Part shown: positions 19,438-28,611 of the stretch, piece after piece
Layout of the letters: each line of letters starts with the position of its first letter
Numbering within the stretch: position 1 is the first letter of the stretch
Assembly: GCF_018607965.1 (NCBI RefSeq)
Contig: NZ_JABBAM010000109.1
Span: forward strand, 1 to 57,085
Direction: 5' to 3'
Source: Planktotalea sp.
Lineage (GTDB): Bacteria; Pseudomonadota; Alphaproteobacteria; Rhodobacterales; Rhodobacteraceae
Length of the DNA: 57,085 nt
Translations under genes and position numbers: made by a program
The notes under the pieces: model-generated
What the model was told of the DNA's origin: nothing
Seen by the model: the letters and a program-made list of their open reading frames with translations, nothing else
Database searches by the model: none

Positions 19438-20267
19438 CGCAAAACAGCCGCGCGCAGTTCGTCATCGACTTCTGGGCGGACCCCGAACCAGCGTTCGAAC
19501 GCGGGGACTGCTTGGTGCAGCAGCATGCCTAAACCATCAACGGGGGTCGCGCCCGCATCTGTGGCCGCGCGCAAGAGTTTGGTTTGCAAAGGCGTATAAA
19601 TCAAATCGCTGACCAACATCCCGGGGGCAAGCGCGTCAAGCGGAACGCGCATCTCCTGTTTGCCGACCATCCCAAGCGAGGTGGTGTTCACAATAGTCTT
19701 CACACCTTCCATCGCGTTGCCAACCTGAGCCCAATCAACAATCGTGATCTTGTCGCCAAAATCGGCCTTTAGCATTTCCGCACGCTCGCGGGTTCTATTG
19801 CTCAGAAAAATCTCTGGCACGCCAATATCAAGAAGGGATGCAAGAACCGCGCGCGCAGCACCGCCAGCACCCAGCACAAGAGCTGGGCCCAACGTCGGGT
19901 TCCATTTCGGTGCCGATTGCAACAAATTCTGCATAAAGCCGTAGCCGTCAGTGTTATCCGCATGAATTTGACCGTCCTTACGAAAAATCAACGTGTTTGC
20001 CGCGCCAATCAGCTTGGCACGATCTGTCACGATGTCCGCAAGCTCATGTGCAGCGTGCTTGTGCGGGAGGGTCACGTTTGCCCCAACGAACCCAAGCGAT
20101 GGCAAAGTACGCACCAAACGTTCAAAATTATCGACCTTGATATCCAACGGCACATAGTGCCCTTTGATCGCGTACTTACGCAGCCAATGGGCATGAAGCT
20201 GTGGGGATCGAGAATGTGCGATCGGGTGGCCAATTACGCCTGCCAATGGAATTTTAGTATCACTCAT
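19434..20267 (-). CDS. aroE: Shikimate dehydrogenase
   Basis: This 277-residue enzyme reduces 3-dehydroshikimate to shikimate with NADPH. The N-terminal substrate site is GVIGHPIAHSRSPQLHAHW, the catalytic-Lys segment is NVTLPHKHAAHE (Lys at about residue 69), the NADP-binding motif is LGAGGAARAV, and NRTRERAE marks the cofactor specificity loop. It overlaps maf and coaE by 4 bp each, in the leftward origin-proximal operon. Confidence 0.95.
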   Translation of the reverse strand: MSDTKIPLAGVIGHPIAHSRSPQLHAHWLRKYAIKGHYVPLDIKVDNFERLVRTLPSLGFVGANVTLPHKHAAHELADIVTDRAKLIGAANTLIFRKDGQIHADNTDGYGFMQNLLQSAPKWNPTLGPALVLGAGGAARAVLASLLDIGVPEIFLSNRTRERAEMLKADFGDKITIVDWAQVGNAMEGVKTIVNTTSLGMVGKQEMRVPLDALAPGMLVSDLIYTPLQTKLLRAATDAGATPVDGLGMLLHQAVPAFERWFGVRPEVDDELRAAVLR

Positions 20268-20863
20268 AGCTGTAGTTCCCCTTTGAGAGTGAGATAGTTC
20301 ACCAGTTCAATCAGGGGAAGTCCGAGAACGGTGAAATGATTGCCTCCAACTTGCGCAAACAGACGCACGCCTTCGGCTTCTAATTTGTAGCACCCAACAC
20401 AGTGGCGTACGTCATCCCAATTGCGCGCTAGATAATCGTCTAAAAAGTCGTCTGAAAACACGCGCATCGTCAGACGCGCAATTCCAACATGACGCCAGAT
20501 GGGTTTACCGTCTTCATACAGAACCGCCGCTGATAAAAGGGAATGACGTTTACCACGTAGTTCTGTCAGTTGTTCTTTTGCCTCTTCGACCGTGCGTGCC
20601 TTGGAATACAGCACACCTTTAAGGTCGAGAACCTGATCACAGCCCAGAACTAGACGACTGGGGTGTTTTTCACTGACACGACGCGCTTTCATTTCTGCCA
20701 AAGCATCCGCAATATCGCGGGGTGGTGCGTCCTCTGCCAGCATCGCATCGCGCATCATCTCTTCGTCAACGCGCGGCTTCACAACCTCGATTTGAACGCC
20801 AGCATTTTCGAGCAGTTCGCGACGGGTTTCAGACCCAGATGCCAGAATAAGAGGCGCGCGCAT
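20264..20863 (-). CDS. maf: Maf-family nucleotide pyrophosphatase
   Basis: This 199-residue protein opens with the Maf signature LASGSETRRELLENAGV. It also has VLGCDQVLDLKG and a C-terminal half typical of Maf proteins, which hydrolyse non-canonical or canonical nucleoside triphosphates as house-cleaning or division-linked enzymes. I chose the ATG at 20863 because the earlier in-frame ATG would reach into the intergenic origin region. The start codon itself lies in a perfect DnaA-box sequence (20863-20871). It is first in the operon maf-aroE-coaE-dnaQ. Confidence 0.92.
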   Translation of the reverse strand: MRAPLILASGSETRRELLENAGVQIEVVKPRVDEEMMRDAMLAEDAPPRDIADALAEMKARRVSEKHPSRLVLGCDQVLDLKGVLYSKARTVEEAKEQLTELRGKRHSLLSAAVLYEDGKPIWRHVGIARLTMRVFSDDFLDDYLARNWDDVRHCVGCYKLEAEGVRLFAQVGGNHFTVLGLPLIELVNYLTLKGELQL

Positions 20864-20871
20864 GTGGATAA
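20863..20871 (+). promoter_or_regulatory. DnaA box (TGTGGATAA, perfect)
   Basis: The sequence is TGTGGATAA, the reverse complement of the canonical TTATCCACA. It overlaps the start codon of maf on the minus strand, so DnaA binding here could also affect maf expression. Confidence 0.7.
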
Positions 20872-20984
20872 CTCCGTGGATCAAGGTAAGGACTTCTTAA
20901 GGAGTATTACTGGGCAACTCAGTGAGATTTTGCAAGTTGGGGAATGTCACACCGTCCCACAGTTTTACGCTCCGATTCCTCCTG

Positions 20985-20993
20985 TGTGGATGA
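20985..20993 (+). promoter_or_regulatory. DnaA box (TGTGGATGA, 8/9)
   Basis: TGTGGATGA differs from TGTGGATAA by one base. It lies on the maf side of the AT-rich segment. Confidence 0.55.
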
Positions 20994-21106
20994 GGATAAG
21001 TTTTGGAGCGGTTTTTGGAGATCTGAAGAAGGTTGTGCAGATCTATATGTCAATCAATACATATCCTAATACAACTAAATATATGAAAAAAAACAATAAA
21101 ATATGG

Positions 21107-21115
21107 TAATCCACA
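21107..21115 (-). promoter_or_regulatory. DnaA box (TAATCCACA, 8/9)
   Basis: TAATCCACA on the plus strand differs from TTATCCACA by one base. It directly borders the AT-rich segment. Confidence 0.6.
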
Positions 21116-21159
21116 GCTGGGGATATATCGAATGAAACTCTTAATCATGAGGGTAGATA

Positions 21160-21168
21160 TGTGGATAT
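21160..21168 (+). promoter_or_regulatory. DnaA box (TGTGGATAT, 8/9)
   Basis: TGTGGATAT differs from TGTGGATAA by one base and forms a face-to-face pair with the next box 5 bp away. Confidence 0.6.
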
Positions 21169-21173
21169 CAGAA

Positions 21174-21182
21174 TAATCCACA
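21174..21182 (-). promoter_or_regulatory. DnaA box (TAATCCACA, 8/9)
   Basis: This is a second copy of TAATCCACA, identical to the box at 21107 and inverted relative to the box at 21160. Confidence 0.6.
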
Positions 21183-21247
21183 GAAATCGGCTTACCTACA
21201 TAATCATCAACCTTTAAATCTTTCTTTATTATTATTAAGGAAGGGTC

Positions 21248-21697
21248 ATGTCTGATTTTCTCGCTCTCGCCTTTCCTTGGATCAAGTCACTGCACATCAT
21301 GGCAGTGATTTCTTGGATGGCAGGGTTGTTCTATTTTCCAAGATTGCTTGTGAACCATGTAGAACGGGATGATCCGACTGGGATCTTGAACACCATGTAC
21401 CAAGACATGGAAATGAAACTTTATAAAGTGATCATGCAGCCTGCGATGATTGCGACATGGATCTTTGGGCTTCTTTTGGTTTTGACACCTGGCATTGTAG
21501 ATTGGTCCTCTGTTTGGCCTTGGACGAAGTTGGTTGGTGTTCTTGGTATGACCTGGTTCCATGAATGGTTAGGTAAACGTCGTAAAGATTTCATTAGCGG
21601 CTCAAATACGCTCACTGGGCGTCAGTATCGTTTAATGAACGAGGTACCGACCATTTTGATGGTTCTCATCGTTGTATCGGTCGTTGTGAAGTTCTGA
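21248..21697 (+). CDS. hemJ: Protoporphyrinogen oxidase HemJ
   Basis: This 149-residue membrane protein of the UPF0093/HemJ family has four to five hydrophobic segments. The conserved His region is SLHIMAVISWMAGLFYFPRL near residues 14-33, and the motif FHEWLGKRRKDF lies near 99-110. HemJ oxidises protoporphyrinogen IX to protoporphyrin IX in bacteria lacking HemG and HemY. A good Shine-Dalgarno (AAGGAAGG) precedes the ATG. It is the first gene to the right of the putative origin and is followed by rho after 132 bp. Confidence 0.93.
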   Translation: MSDFLALAFPWIKSLHIMAVISWMAGLFYFPRLLVNHVERDDPTGILNTMYQDMEMKLYKVIMQPAMIATWIFGLLLVLTPGIVDWSSVWPWTKLVGVLGMTWFHEWLGKRRKDFISGSNTLTGRQYRLMNEVPTILMVLIVVSVVVKF

Positions 21698-21792
21698 GGG
21701 CCTAATTGACTTGAGATCTTAGGCGCCTTAAATGATCTTCAACGCGCGCCCATTCGGGATCACCGTGCACTCCCATATTTAAGATTGATCAA

Positions 21793-21816
21793 GCAGCAAC
21801 AAGCGATGTGTGCTGC
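21793..21816 (+). promoter_or_regulatory. Small inverted repeat in the rho leader
   Basis: GCAGCA (21793-21798) and TGCTGC (21811-21816) could pair around a 12-nt loop immediately before the rho ribosome-binding site (AAGGAA). rho is autoregulated in several bacteria, so a leader structure is plausible, but the stem is short and there is no T run. Confidence 0.25.
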
Positions 21817-21829
21817 GTAAGGAATATTC

Positions 21830-23101
21830 ATGTCCCAGAACTCCCTCACCCTTGCACAGCTAAAAGCACAAAGCCCAAAAGATCTGGTGGCTATGGCCGA
21901 AGAGCTGGAAATCGAAAACGCGTCTACGATGCGTAAGGGCGAAATGATGTTCCAAATTCTGCGTGAACGCGCAGATGAAGGTTGGGAGATCATGGGCGAC
22001 GGTGTTCTCGAAGTTCTGCAAGACGGTTTTGGTTTTTTGCGTTCTCCTGAAGCGAACTACCTGTCCGGTCCGGATGACATCTACGTGTCTCCTGAAATGA
22101 TCCGTGCGAATTCATTGCGCACGGGTGATACTGTTGATGGTGTGATCAAAGCGCCTGATGAGCAGGAAAGCTACTTTGCCTTGGTCACTCTAATGGCGAT
22201 CAACTTTGAGCCACCTGAAAAAGCCAAGCATAAGATTGCCTTCGACAACCTGACGCCGCTTTATCCTGATGAGCGCTTCAACCTAGAAATCGAAGATCCG
22301 ACTATCAAAGACAAGTCTGCCCGCATCATCGATCTGGTTGCGCCAATTGGTAAAGGCCAGCGTTCGTTGATCGTGGCACCCCCGCGTACGGGTAAAACGG
22401 TTCTTCTGCAAAATATTGCGGCCAGTATCGAAACCAATCACCCTGAATGCTACGTGATCGTTCTTTTGATCGACGAACGTCCCGAAGAAGTGACCGACAT
22501 GCAGCGTTCGGTTAAGGGCGAAGTTGTCTCGTCTACGTTTGACGAACCAGCAACACGTCACGTAGCAGTTGCTGAAATGGTCATTGAAAAGGCCAAGCGT
22601 CTTGTCGAACATAAGCGCGATGTTGTTATCCTTCTCGACTCTATCACAAGACTTGGTAGAGCGTTCAACACTGTGGTGCCGTCCTCAGGAAAGGTACTAA
22701 CAGGCGGTGTAGACGCGAATGCGCTGCAACGGCCTAAGCGCTTCTTTGGAGCTGCTCGTAATATCGAAGAAGGTGGATCGCTAACGATTATCTCGACCGC
22801 GCTGATTGATACGGGGTCTCGTATGGACGAAGTTATCTTTGAAGAATTCAAAGGTACGGGTAACTCAGAAATCGTTCTTGATCGTAAGATTGCGGACAAG
22901 CGCGTGTTTCCGGCGATCGACATTCTCAAGTCTGGTACGCGTAAGGAAGAGCTGCTTATCAACAAGGTCGACATGCAGAAAACATTCGTTCTGCGCCGTA
23001 TCCTTAACCCAATGGGCACGACCGATGCTGTTGAATTCCTACTCGGTAAGTTGAGACAAACAAAGAGCAATGCTGAATTCTTCGATTCAATGAACACCTA
23101 A
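21830..23101 (+). CDS. rho: Transcription termination factor Rho
   Basis: This 423-residue hexameric RNA-dependent ATPase ends transcription at Rho sites. The N-terminal Rho-N helix region is followed by the cold-shock RNA-binding fold ([20 protein letters not shown]). Walker A is [13 protein letters not shown] at about residue 184. Walker B is [16 protein letters not shown] at about 264, and the Q/R-loop regions include [20 protein letters not shown]. The length is normal for an enzyme without insertions. The ATG follows a TAAGGAA ribosome-binding site. Confidence 0.97.
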   Translation: MSQNSLTLAQLKAQSPKDLVAMAEELEIENASTMRKGEMMFQILRERADEGWEIMGDGVLEVLQDGFGFLRSPEANYLSGPDDIYVSPEMIRANSLRTGDTVDGVIKAPDEQESYFALVTLMAINFEPPEKAKHKIAFDNLTPLYPDERFNLEIEDPTIKDKSARIIDLVAPIGKGQRSLIVAPPRTGKTVLLQNIAASIETNHPECYVIVLLIDERPEEVTDMQRSVKGEVVSSTFDEPATRHVAVAEMVIEKAKRLVEHKRDVVILLDSITRLGRAFNTVVPSSGKVLTGGVDANALQRPKRFFGAARNIEEGGSLTIISTALIDTGSRMDEVIFEEFKGTGNSEIVLDRKIADKRVFPAIDILKSGTRKEELLINKVDMQKTFVLRRILNPMGTTDAVEFLLGKLRQTKSNAEFFDSMNT

Positions 23102-23122
23102 CAAACAGGTAGGGCAGGTGTC

Positions 23123-24415
23123 ATGGACACAATCTTTGCTCTAGCGACGGCGCTTGGAAAAGCGGGCGTTTCGGTGATCCGTATTTCAGGGTTTAAGGCT
23201 TGGGATACGGGTGTTTTGCTTTGCGGTGATTTACCTCCGTCGCATAAAGCTGCTGTTCGCAATGTGTCTGACAGTGATGGTGCTTTGATTGATCAAGCGC
23301 TTGTTATCCCTTTCGAAAATCAACGAAGTTTTACAGGAGAACCTGTTGTTGAACTTCATTTACACGGCAGCACTGCAATCGTTGCGCGTGTTATAGAGAT
23401 GCTTGGCGGGATTGCTGATTTGCGTTTGGCAGAACCGGGTGAATTTACGCGACGTGCTTTGGAAAACGGTAAACTTGATCTTACGCGGGTTGAGGGGCTC
23501 GCTGACTTGATTGATGCAGAGACCGAAGCACAACGCAAACAAGCGGTTCGTGTTCTTGCGGGGGACTTGGGTCGAACTGCTGAAATTTGGCGCAGCGATC
23601 TAATTCGTGCCGCGTCTTTGTTGGAAGCAACGATTGATTTCGCTGATGAAGATGTTCCCGTCGATGTCACCCCAGAAGTGCGCGATCTGCTTACACGCTC
23701 ACAAGCAGCTATTTCTAAGGAAGCTGACGGCGTTAAAACGGCAGAACGCATTCGCACAGGGTTCGAGGTCGCAATTATTGGTGCGCCTAATATTGGTAAG
23801 TCTACGTTGCTGAACGCAATCGCTGGTCGCGACGCTGCGATTACATCTGAATATGCAGGCACGACACGTGATGTTATTGAGGTGAAGCTTGATCTTAATG
23901 GTCTAGCTGTGACAATTCTTGATACCGCCGGACTTCGTGAAACCGAAGATTTTGTGGAAAAAATCGGAATTGAACGGGCTTTGACGCGGGCTGCAAGCGC
24001 GGACCTGCGTGTGTTTTTGAGAGAAAATGCAGATGAAGCGCTTTCGATTGATCCTCTTCCTGATGACATCATCGCAATTGGCAAAGCCGATGTTCTGTCA
24101 GTTGATGCTGAGTTTCCGGTTTCAGGTAAGACGGGCGCAGGTGTTGATAAGCTCGTAGATGCGATTTCGTCTATTCTGCTCAATCGTTCTGCTAGTGCTG
24201 GTATCGCGACGCGAGAACGCCATAGGCAAGCGTTACTGAAGTCTCAGCAGTTTCTTGCCGCCGCACAGGATGGGCTTGACCTTGGGCCAGATCACTATGA
24301 TTTGGTAGCGGAGGATTTGCACTCTGCCATTCGTGCTTTGAACAGTTTGATTGGTCATGTAGATGTCGAAAATCTGTTGGATGAGATTTTCTCAAGTTTT
24401 TGCCTTGGTAAGTAA
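23123..24415 (+). CDS. mnmE: tRNA uridine-5-carboxymethylaminomethyl(34) synthesis GTPase MnmE
   Basis: This 430-residue GTPase acts with MnmG to modify U34 in the wobble position of certain tRNAs. The N-terminal tetrahydrofolate-binding domain opens with DTIFALATALGKAGVSVIRISG. The G1 motif is GAPNIGKST at about residue 220, G2 is AGTTRDV and G3 is DTAGLRE. The protein ends in CLGK, the usual C-terminal cysteine motif. It lies 3 bp before mnmG, its functional partner. Confidence 0.97.
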   Translation: MDTIFALATALGKAGVSVIRISGFKAWDTGVLLCGDLPPSHKAAVRNVSDSDGALIDQALVIPFENQRSFTGEPVVELHLHGSTAIVARVIEMLGGIADLRLAEPGEFTRRALENGKLDLTRVEGLADLIDAETEAQRKQAVRVLAGDLGRTAEIWRSDLIRAASLLEATIDFADEDVPVDVTPEVRDLLTRSQAAISKEADGVKTAERIRTGFEVAIIGAPNIGKSTLLNAIAGRDAAITSEYAGTTRDVIEVKLDLNGLAVTILDTAGLRETEDFVEKIGIERALTRAASADLRVFLRENADEALSIDPLPDDIIAIGKADVLSVDAEFPVSGKTGAGVDKLVDAISSILLNRSASAGIATRERHRQALLKSQQFLAAAQDGLDLGPDHYDLVAEDLHSAIRALNSLIGHVDVENLLDEIFSSFCLGK

Positions 24416-24418
24416 GGA

Positions 24419-26287
24419 ATGTTTCACGTGAAACAATCAAGTTTTGATGTAGTGGTAATCGGTGGTGGTCATGCAGGCTGTGACGCCGCACACGCAGTTG
24501 CGCGGATGGGATCTTCCACAGCGCTTGTGACACTAAACAAAGGCGGAATTGGTGTTATGTCATGCAATCCTGCGATTGGCGGTCTTGGAAAAGGTCACCT
24601 CGTTCGCGAGATTGATGCGCTTGATGGCGTTATGGCGCGGGTTGCTGATAAGGCGGGTATTCAATTCCGTTTGCTGAATCGCCGCAAGGGACCTGCAGTT
24701 CAAGGTCCGCGAGCGCAATCAGATCGGGCGATCTATCGCGCTGAAATGTTGCGTGAAATTGAGAATCAAGAGAACTTAAGTATCGTTGAGGGTGAAGCGG
24801 TCGATTTCCTTATGGAAGATGATCGTGTGGCAGGGGTCGTTCTCGCAGACGGCAGCCAATTCAGCGCTGGTGCTGTTATCCTCACAACTGGAACGTTTTT
24901 GCGGGGTGTGATCCATATCGGTGACATTGCGTGTCCTGGTGGCAGAATGGGTGACAAGCCCTCAATCAAGCTTGCAGAACGCATTGATAGCTTTGGATTG
25001 CCGCTTGGTCGTTTGAAAACTGGAACGCCGCCTCGGCTAGATGGGCGAACCATTAACTGGGATATTCTTGAAAGTCAGCCGGGTGATGATGATCCTGTAC
25101 TGTTTTCATTCCTTTCCAAGGGCATCACAGCGCCTCAAGTAAATTGTGGGATTACGCATACAAACGCCGAAACCCATCGTTTGATTGCTGAAAATCTAAA
25201 GCGCAGCGCCATGTATGGTGGCCATATTGATGGAATTGGTCCGCGTTACTGTCCTTCCATTGAAGATAAGATCGTTCGATTTGCCGATAAAACCTCACAT
25301 CAGATCTTTTTGGAACCTGAAGGCGCGACAGATCAGACTGTTTATCCAAACGGAATTTCGACGAGTTTACCCGAGGATGTTCAGCACGATTATGTCCATA
25401 CAATTGTGGGGCTCGAAGAAGCAAAAATATTGCAGCCGGGTTATGCAATTGAATATGACTATGTTGATCCACGAGCGCTTGATGCGCGTTTGGCTGTCAA
25501 AGGTGTCCCCGGGTTATACTTAGCTGGCCAGATTAACGGAACAACAGGATATGAAGAGGCCGCCGCACAAGGACTTGTAGCTGGCCTAAACGCTGCTCTG
25601 GCTGTTCAAAACCGCGATCCAATACTGTTTAGTCGCACGAATAGCTATATTGGCGTAATGCTGGATGACCTAATAACGCGTGGCGTGATAGAGCCGTATC
25701 GGATGTTTACATCACGCGCAGAATTTAGGCTTTCGCTGAGAGCAGATAATGCGGACCAGCGCCTTACTCCCATGGGAATAGAAATTGGCTGCGTTGGAAA
25801 AGAACGTCAAGACGCGTACGGTACGAAGAAGGCCAAGATTGATCATACGATCAAGACGCTTAGGTCAAAATCGTTAACGCCCAAAGAGGTGAACGCTGGC
25901 GGCGTCACGGTTAAGCAAGACGGAGATCGGCGTGACGGAATTCAAATTTTGGCATTTCCTGATGTCGAGTTTGATAACATCCTTGCCCTTTTTCCAGAGC
26001 TTGATGGGACGGAACGCGAGATTAAGGAACAAGTTGAACGAGACGCGCTTTATTCGAATTATATTGGGCGGCAGCAAAAAGATGTTGATGCGCTTAAGCG
26101 AGATGAGGCGCAGGTAATTCCAAGGGATTTTGACTATGAGTCAATCAACAGTCTTTCCAATGAATTGAAGCACAAGTTAGGTCAGGTTCAGCCAATGAAT
26201 ATCTCACAAGCTGGGCGCGTTGATGGCATGACGCCGGCTGCTTTAACGCTGCTGCTGGCTAAACTTCGTCAAAGAAAGCGTGCTTGA
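24419..26287 (+). CDS. mnmG: tRNA uridine-5-carboxymethylaminomethyl(34) synthesis FAD enzyme MnmG
   Basis: This 622-residue FAD/NADH enzyme is the partner of MnmE. The dinucleotide-binding motif is [10 protein letters not shown] at residues 15-24. Family motifs include [20 protein letters not shown] at about 46-65, [14 protein letters not shown] and [17 protein letters not shown]. Its first codons encode MFHVKQ, and this DNA is a perfect parS site (24420-24435), so the start region is under selection for ParB binding as well. The 3' end overlaps the likely rsmG start region. Confidence 0.97.
   Translation: MFHVKQSSFDVVVIGGGHAGCDAAHAVARMGSSTALVTLNKGGIGVMSCNPAIGGLGKGHLVREIDALDGVMARVADKAGIQFRLLNRRKGPAVQGPRAQSDRAIYRAEMLREIENQENLSIVEGEAVDFLMEDDRVAGVVLADGSQFSAGAVILTTGTFLRGVIHIGDIACPGGRMGDKPSIKLAERIDSFGLPLGRLKTGTPPRLDGRTINWDILESQPGDDDPVLFSFLSKGITAPQVNCGITHTNAETHRLIAENLKRSAMYGGHIDGIGPRYCPSIEDKIVRFADKTSHQIFLEPEGATDQTVYPNGISTSLPEDVQHDYVHTIVGLEEAKILQPGYAIEYDYVDPRALDARLAVKGVPGLYLAGQINGTTGYEEAAAQGLVAGLNAALAVQNRDPILFSRTNSYIGVMLDDLITRGVIEPYRMFTSRAEFRLSLRADNADQRLTPMGIEIGCVGKERQDAYGTKKAKIDHTIKTLRSKSLTPKEVNAGGVTVKQDGDRRDGIQILAFPDVEFDNILALFPELDGTEREIKEQVERDALYSNYIGRQQKDVDALKRDEAQVIPRDFDYESINSLSNELKHKLGQVQPMNISQAGRVDGMTPAALTLLLAKLRQRKRA
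24420..24435. promoter_or_regulatory. parS site 1 (perfect)
   Basis: TGTTTCACGTGAAACA is the 16-bp palindromic ParB-binding consensus. It overlaps the mnmG start codon and lies 3.5 kb from the putative origin and 2.5 kb from parA. Confidence 0.93.
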
Positions 26288-26288
26288 T

Positions 26289-26903
26289 ATGACCTTAAAG
26301 CTTGGAAACCTAGATGTTTCACGTGAAACATTCGAGCGGCTTGAAACGTACTCGGCGCTGCTTACAAAGTGGAACCCCAAGATAAACTTGGTTTCCAAGT
26401 CTACAATCGAGGATATCTGGACGCGGCACATTCTAGATTCCTCTCAGGTATTCGATATGGCACCTGCTGAAGTCAATAGCTGGGTGGATATCGGAACAGG
26501 CGGCGGCTTTCCTGGATTAGTCGTCGCAATTCTATCAAAAGAGCTTACACCCGATCGGGTTGTGACCTTGGTTGAAAGCGATCAAAGGAAATGTGCGTTC
26601 TTGCGAACAGTTGCACGCGTAACCGGATGCGCAGTTACGGTACTGGCTGACAGAGTTGAAAAACTTGCAGAACAAAAGGCCGATGTCTTATCTGCAAGAG
26701 CGCTGGCAAGCCTAGACGTCTTACTTGGATTTGCGGATTTACACCTATCTTCCGAAGGAATCTGCTTGTTTCCAAAGGGACTTACATGGGAAAAAGAAGT
26801 TGCCCAGGCTCAAGAGGCTTGGAACTTTAAAGTCGAAGCAATTAAGAGTGAAACTAGCGAAGAAGCCGTTGTTTTGCGCATAAGTGAGATCAAACATGTC
26901 TGA
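26289..26903 (+). CDS. rsmG: 16S rRNA (guanine(527)-N7)-methyltransferase RsmG
   Basis: This 204-residue SAM-dependent methyltransferase modifies G527 in 16S rRNA; loss gives low-level streptomycin resistance. The motif KWNPKINLVSKSTIEDIWTR covers the family region, and the SAM motif is WVDIGTGGGFPGLVVAI at about residues 66-82. I chose the ATG at 26289, two bases past the mnmG stop; a GTG at 26280 is an in-frame alternative overlapping mnmG. The early VSRET codons contain a perfect parS. The end overlaps parA by 8 bp. Confidence 0.94.
   Translation: MTLKLGNLDVSRETFERLETYSALLTKWNPKINLVSKSTIEDIWTRHILDSSQVFDMAPAEVNSWVDIGTGGGFPGLVVAILSKELTPDRVVTLVESDQRKCAFLRTVARVTGCAVTVLADRVEKLAEQKADVLSARALASLDVLLGFADLHLSSEGICLFPKGLTWEKEVAQAQEAWNFKVEAIKSETSEEAVVLRISEIKHV
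26315..26330. promoter_or_regulatory. parS site 2 (perfect)
   Basis: A second perfect TGTTTCACGTGAAACA lies within the first codons of rsmG, where it encodes VSRET. Confidence 0.93.
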
Positions 26904-27705
26904 CCCGACTCGCACGAATGATACCAAAATCGTCGCGGTCGTGAACCAAAAAGGTGGTGTTGGTAAGACAACGACAACGATCAACCTTGCTGCGTCGATG
27001 GTTGCCGAAGGTCTCCGTGTTTTGATCATTGATCTTGACCCGCAAGGAAACGCGTCGACTGGTTTGGGAATCGATGCGAACGCACGAGAATTGACGACGT
27101 ATGAACTGTTGCTCGAAGACATTCCGCTTGGTGATGTTATTCAGAAAACCCAAACTGTCGGGTTGGAAATTGTTCCGGCGACGGTTGATCTTAGCTCTGC
27201 TGATATAGAGCTGATGTCGAATGAAAAACGAAGCTTCTTGCTGCATGATGCATTACGACAGCCCCTTATGGATGAATTTGAGTACGATTTTATCCTGATT
27301 GACTGTCCGCCATCGCTGAATTTATTGACAGTGAACGCGATGGTTGCTGCCCACTCGGTCCTCGTACCGCTCCAAAGTGAGTTCTTTGCGTTGGAAGGTC
27401 TGTCACAGCTCATGCTGACGATCCGCGAGGTGCGCCAAACAGCGAATCCTGATCTAAGGATCGAAGGTGTTGTTTTGACGATGTACGACGCACGCAATAA
27501 TTTGTCTCAACAAGTAGAGAGCGACGCGCGTGAAAATCTTGGTGACATTGTGTTTCAGACGAAGATCCCTAGAAATGTCAGAGTAAGTGAGGCACCGTCG
27601 TTTGCAATGCCTGTGCTCGACTACGATCCCACATCTAAAGGCGCGAAAGCCTATGGTGACCTTGCGCGTGAAGTTATCGCAAAGAAAGCAAAATTGAAAG
27701 TTTAA
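26896..27705 (+). CDS. parA: Chromosome-partitioning ATPase ParA
   Basis: This 269-residue Walker-type ATPase drives segregation of ParB-parS complexes. The deviant Walker A KGGVGKT is at residues 19-25. The A' region is IDLDPQGNASTGLG at about 51-64, and Walker B is FILIDCPPSLNLLT. I chose the ATG at 26896, which gives a short tail before the KIVAVVNQKGG strand. It overlaps rsmG by 8 bp and is 12 bp upstream of parB. Low-copy plasmid ParAs often carry an N-terminal DNA-binding domain, which is absent here, so this is the chromosomal type. Confidence 0.96.
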   Translation: MSDPTRTNDTKIVAVVNQKGGVGKTTTTINLAASMVAEGLRVLIIDLDPQGNASTGLGIDANARELTTYELLLEDIPLGDVIQKTQTVGLEIVPATVDLSSADIELMSNEKRSFLLHDALRQPLMDEFEYDFILIDCPPSLNLLTVNAMVAAHSVLVPLQSEFFALEGLSQLMLTIREVRQTANPDLRIEGVVLTMYDARNNLSQQVESDARENLGDIVFQTKIPRNVRVSEAPSFAMPVLDYDPTSKGAKAYGDLAREVIAKKAKLKV

Positions 27706-27717
27706 AAGGGGAACGAC

Positions 27718-28611
27718 ATGGCAGATATCAAAAAGACACGTGGTCTAGGTCGTGGTCTTTCCGCATTGATGGCGGATGTTGGTCCAGAGCCGACGAGCGC
27801 AGCGGTTGCACCTGCACGCCCTGATTTGATCGTTCCGATTGAAAAGGTGTTTCCAAACCCTGACCAGCCGCGACGCAGTTTTACCGCAGACCATCTTGAG
27901 GACCTTTCAGCGTCTATCAAGGCTAAAGGTATCATTCAGCCCTTAATCGTTCGCAAACGTGCGTCTGGAAATGGTGAGTTCGAGATCGTTGCAGGTGAAC
28001 GCCGTTGGCGCGCTGCGCAGATGGCGCAGTTGCATGAAATTCCTGTTTTGGTGCGTGAGTTCACGGATACAGAAGTTCTTGAAGTTGCGATCATCGAGAA
28101 TGTCCAACGTGCAGATCTGAACCCCGTTGAAGAAGCTGCTGGTTATCGTCAGTTGATGGATAAGTTTGGTCACACTCAGGAAAAGCTGGCGTCAGAGCTG
28201 GGTAAAAGCCGTAGCCATATCGCCAATTTGATGCGCCTTTTGCAGCTTCCAGATGACGTGCAAGAATTATTGGTCGCTGGTAAACTTTCAGCGGGACATG
28301 CGCGTGCTTTGATTACGTCGGAAGATCCGTCGGCCTTGGCTAAGCAAGTCGTGGCGCAGGGTCTGTCTGTTCGCGCAACGGAAGCGCTCGCCAAGAGAAA
28401 AACCGATGGGGAGGCGTCAACAACAAAGGCGCGCCCACGTGGTTTGGAGAAAGATGCAGACACTAAAGCGCTTGAAAATGACTTGTCAGCTGCGATTGGA
28501 ATGTCGGTTGAAGTCCAGCATAAATCGGGCGGTGAGACAGGTCAGGTCCTGATCAAATATGCGTCGTTGGATCAACTAGACGAGATTTGCCGGATCCTAA
28601 GCATTACTTAA
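27718..28611 (+). CDS. parB: Chromosome-partitioning protein ParB (parS-binding CTPase)
   Basis: This 297-residue protein has the N-terminal ParA-stimulating motif KTRGLGRGLSALMAD and the nucleotide-binding region QPLIVRK. The CTP-binding GERRWRAAQ motif lies at about residue 92 and ENVQRADLNPVEEA at about 124. A helix-turn-helix for parS follows (TQEKLASELGKSRSHIANLM), and the C-terminus is the dimerisation domain. It clamps and spreads from parS after CTP binding. Its sites are probably those at 24420, 26315 and 29655. A good ribosome-binding site (AAGGGGAA) precedes the ATG. The 3' end overlaps hemW by 4 bp in convergent orientation. Confidence 0.97.
   Translation: MADIKKTRGLGRGLSALMADVGPEPTSAAVAPARPDLIVPIEKVFPNPDQPRRSFTADHLEDLSASIKAKGIIQPLIVRKRASGNGEFEIVAGERRWRAAQMAQLHEIPVLVREFTDTEVLEVAIIENVQRADLNPVEEAAGYRQLMDKFGHTQEKLASELGKSRSHIANLMRLLQLPDDVQELLVAGKLSAGHARALITSEDPSALAKQVVAQGLSVRATEALAKRKTDGEASTTKARPRGLEKDADTKALENDLSAAIGMSVEVQHKSGGETGQVLIKYASLDQLDEICRILSIT

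Larger units (their letters stand above)
20861..21247. other. Putative chromosomal replication origin (oriC)
   Basis: This 380-bp stretch carries no gene. It contains one perfect DnaA box and at least four 7-8/9 matches (20985, 21107, 21160, 21174). An unusually AT-rich segment at about 21041-21105 could serve as the unwinding element. A GATTC (CcrM-type) site is at 20974 and a CtrA-like TTAA-N7-TTTA at 21214-21228. Genes on the left run leftwards and those on the right run rightwards, as expected for a bidirectional origin. In Caulobacter the maf-aroE-coaE-dnaQ cluster also abuts the origin, and parAB with parS lies 3-9 kb away here. Confidence 0.8.

Noticed and set aside
23356-24183. A 275-codon minus-strand frame within mnmE
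   Set aside because: Ser/Arg-rich low-complexity translation, typical of an antisense shadow of a GC-biased gene.
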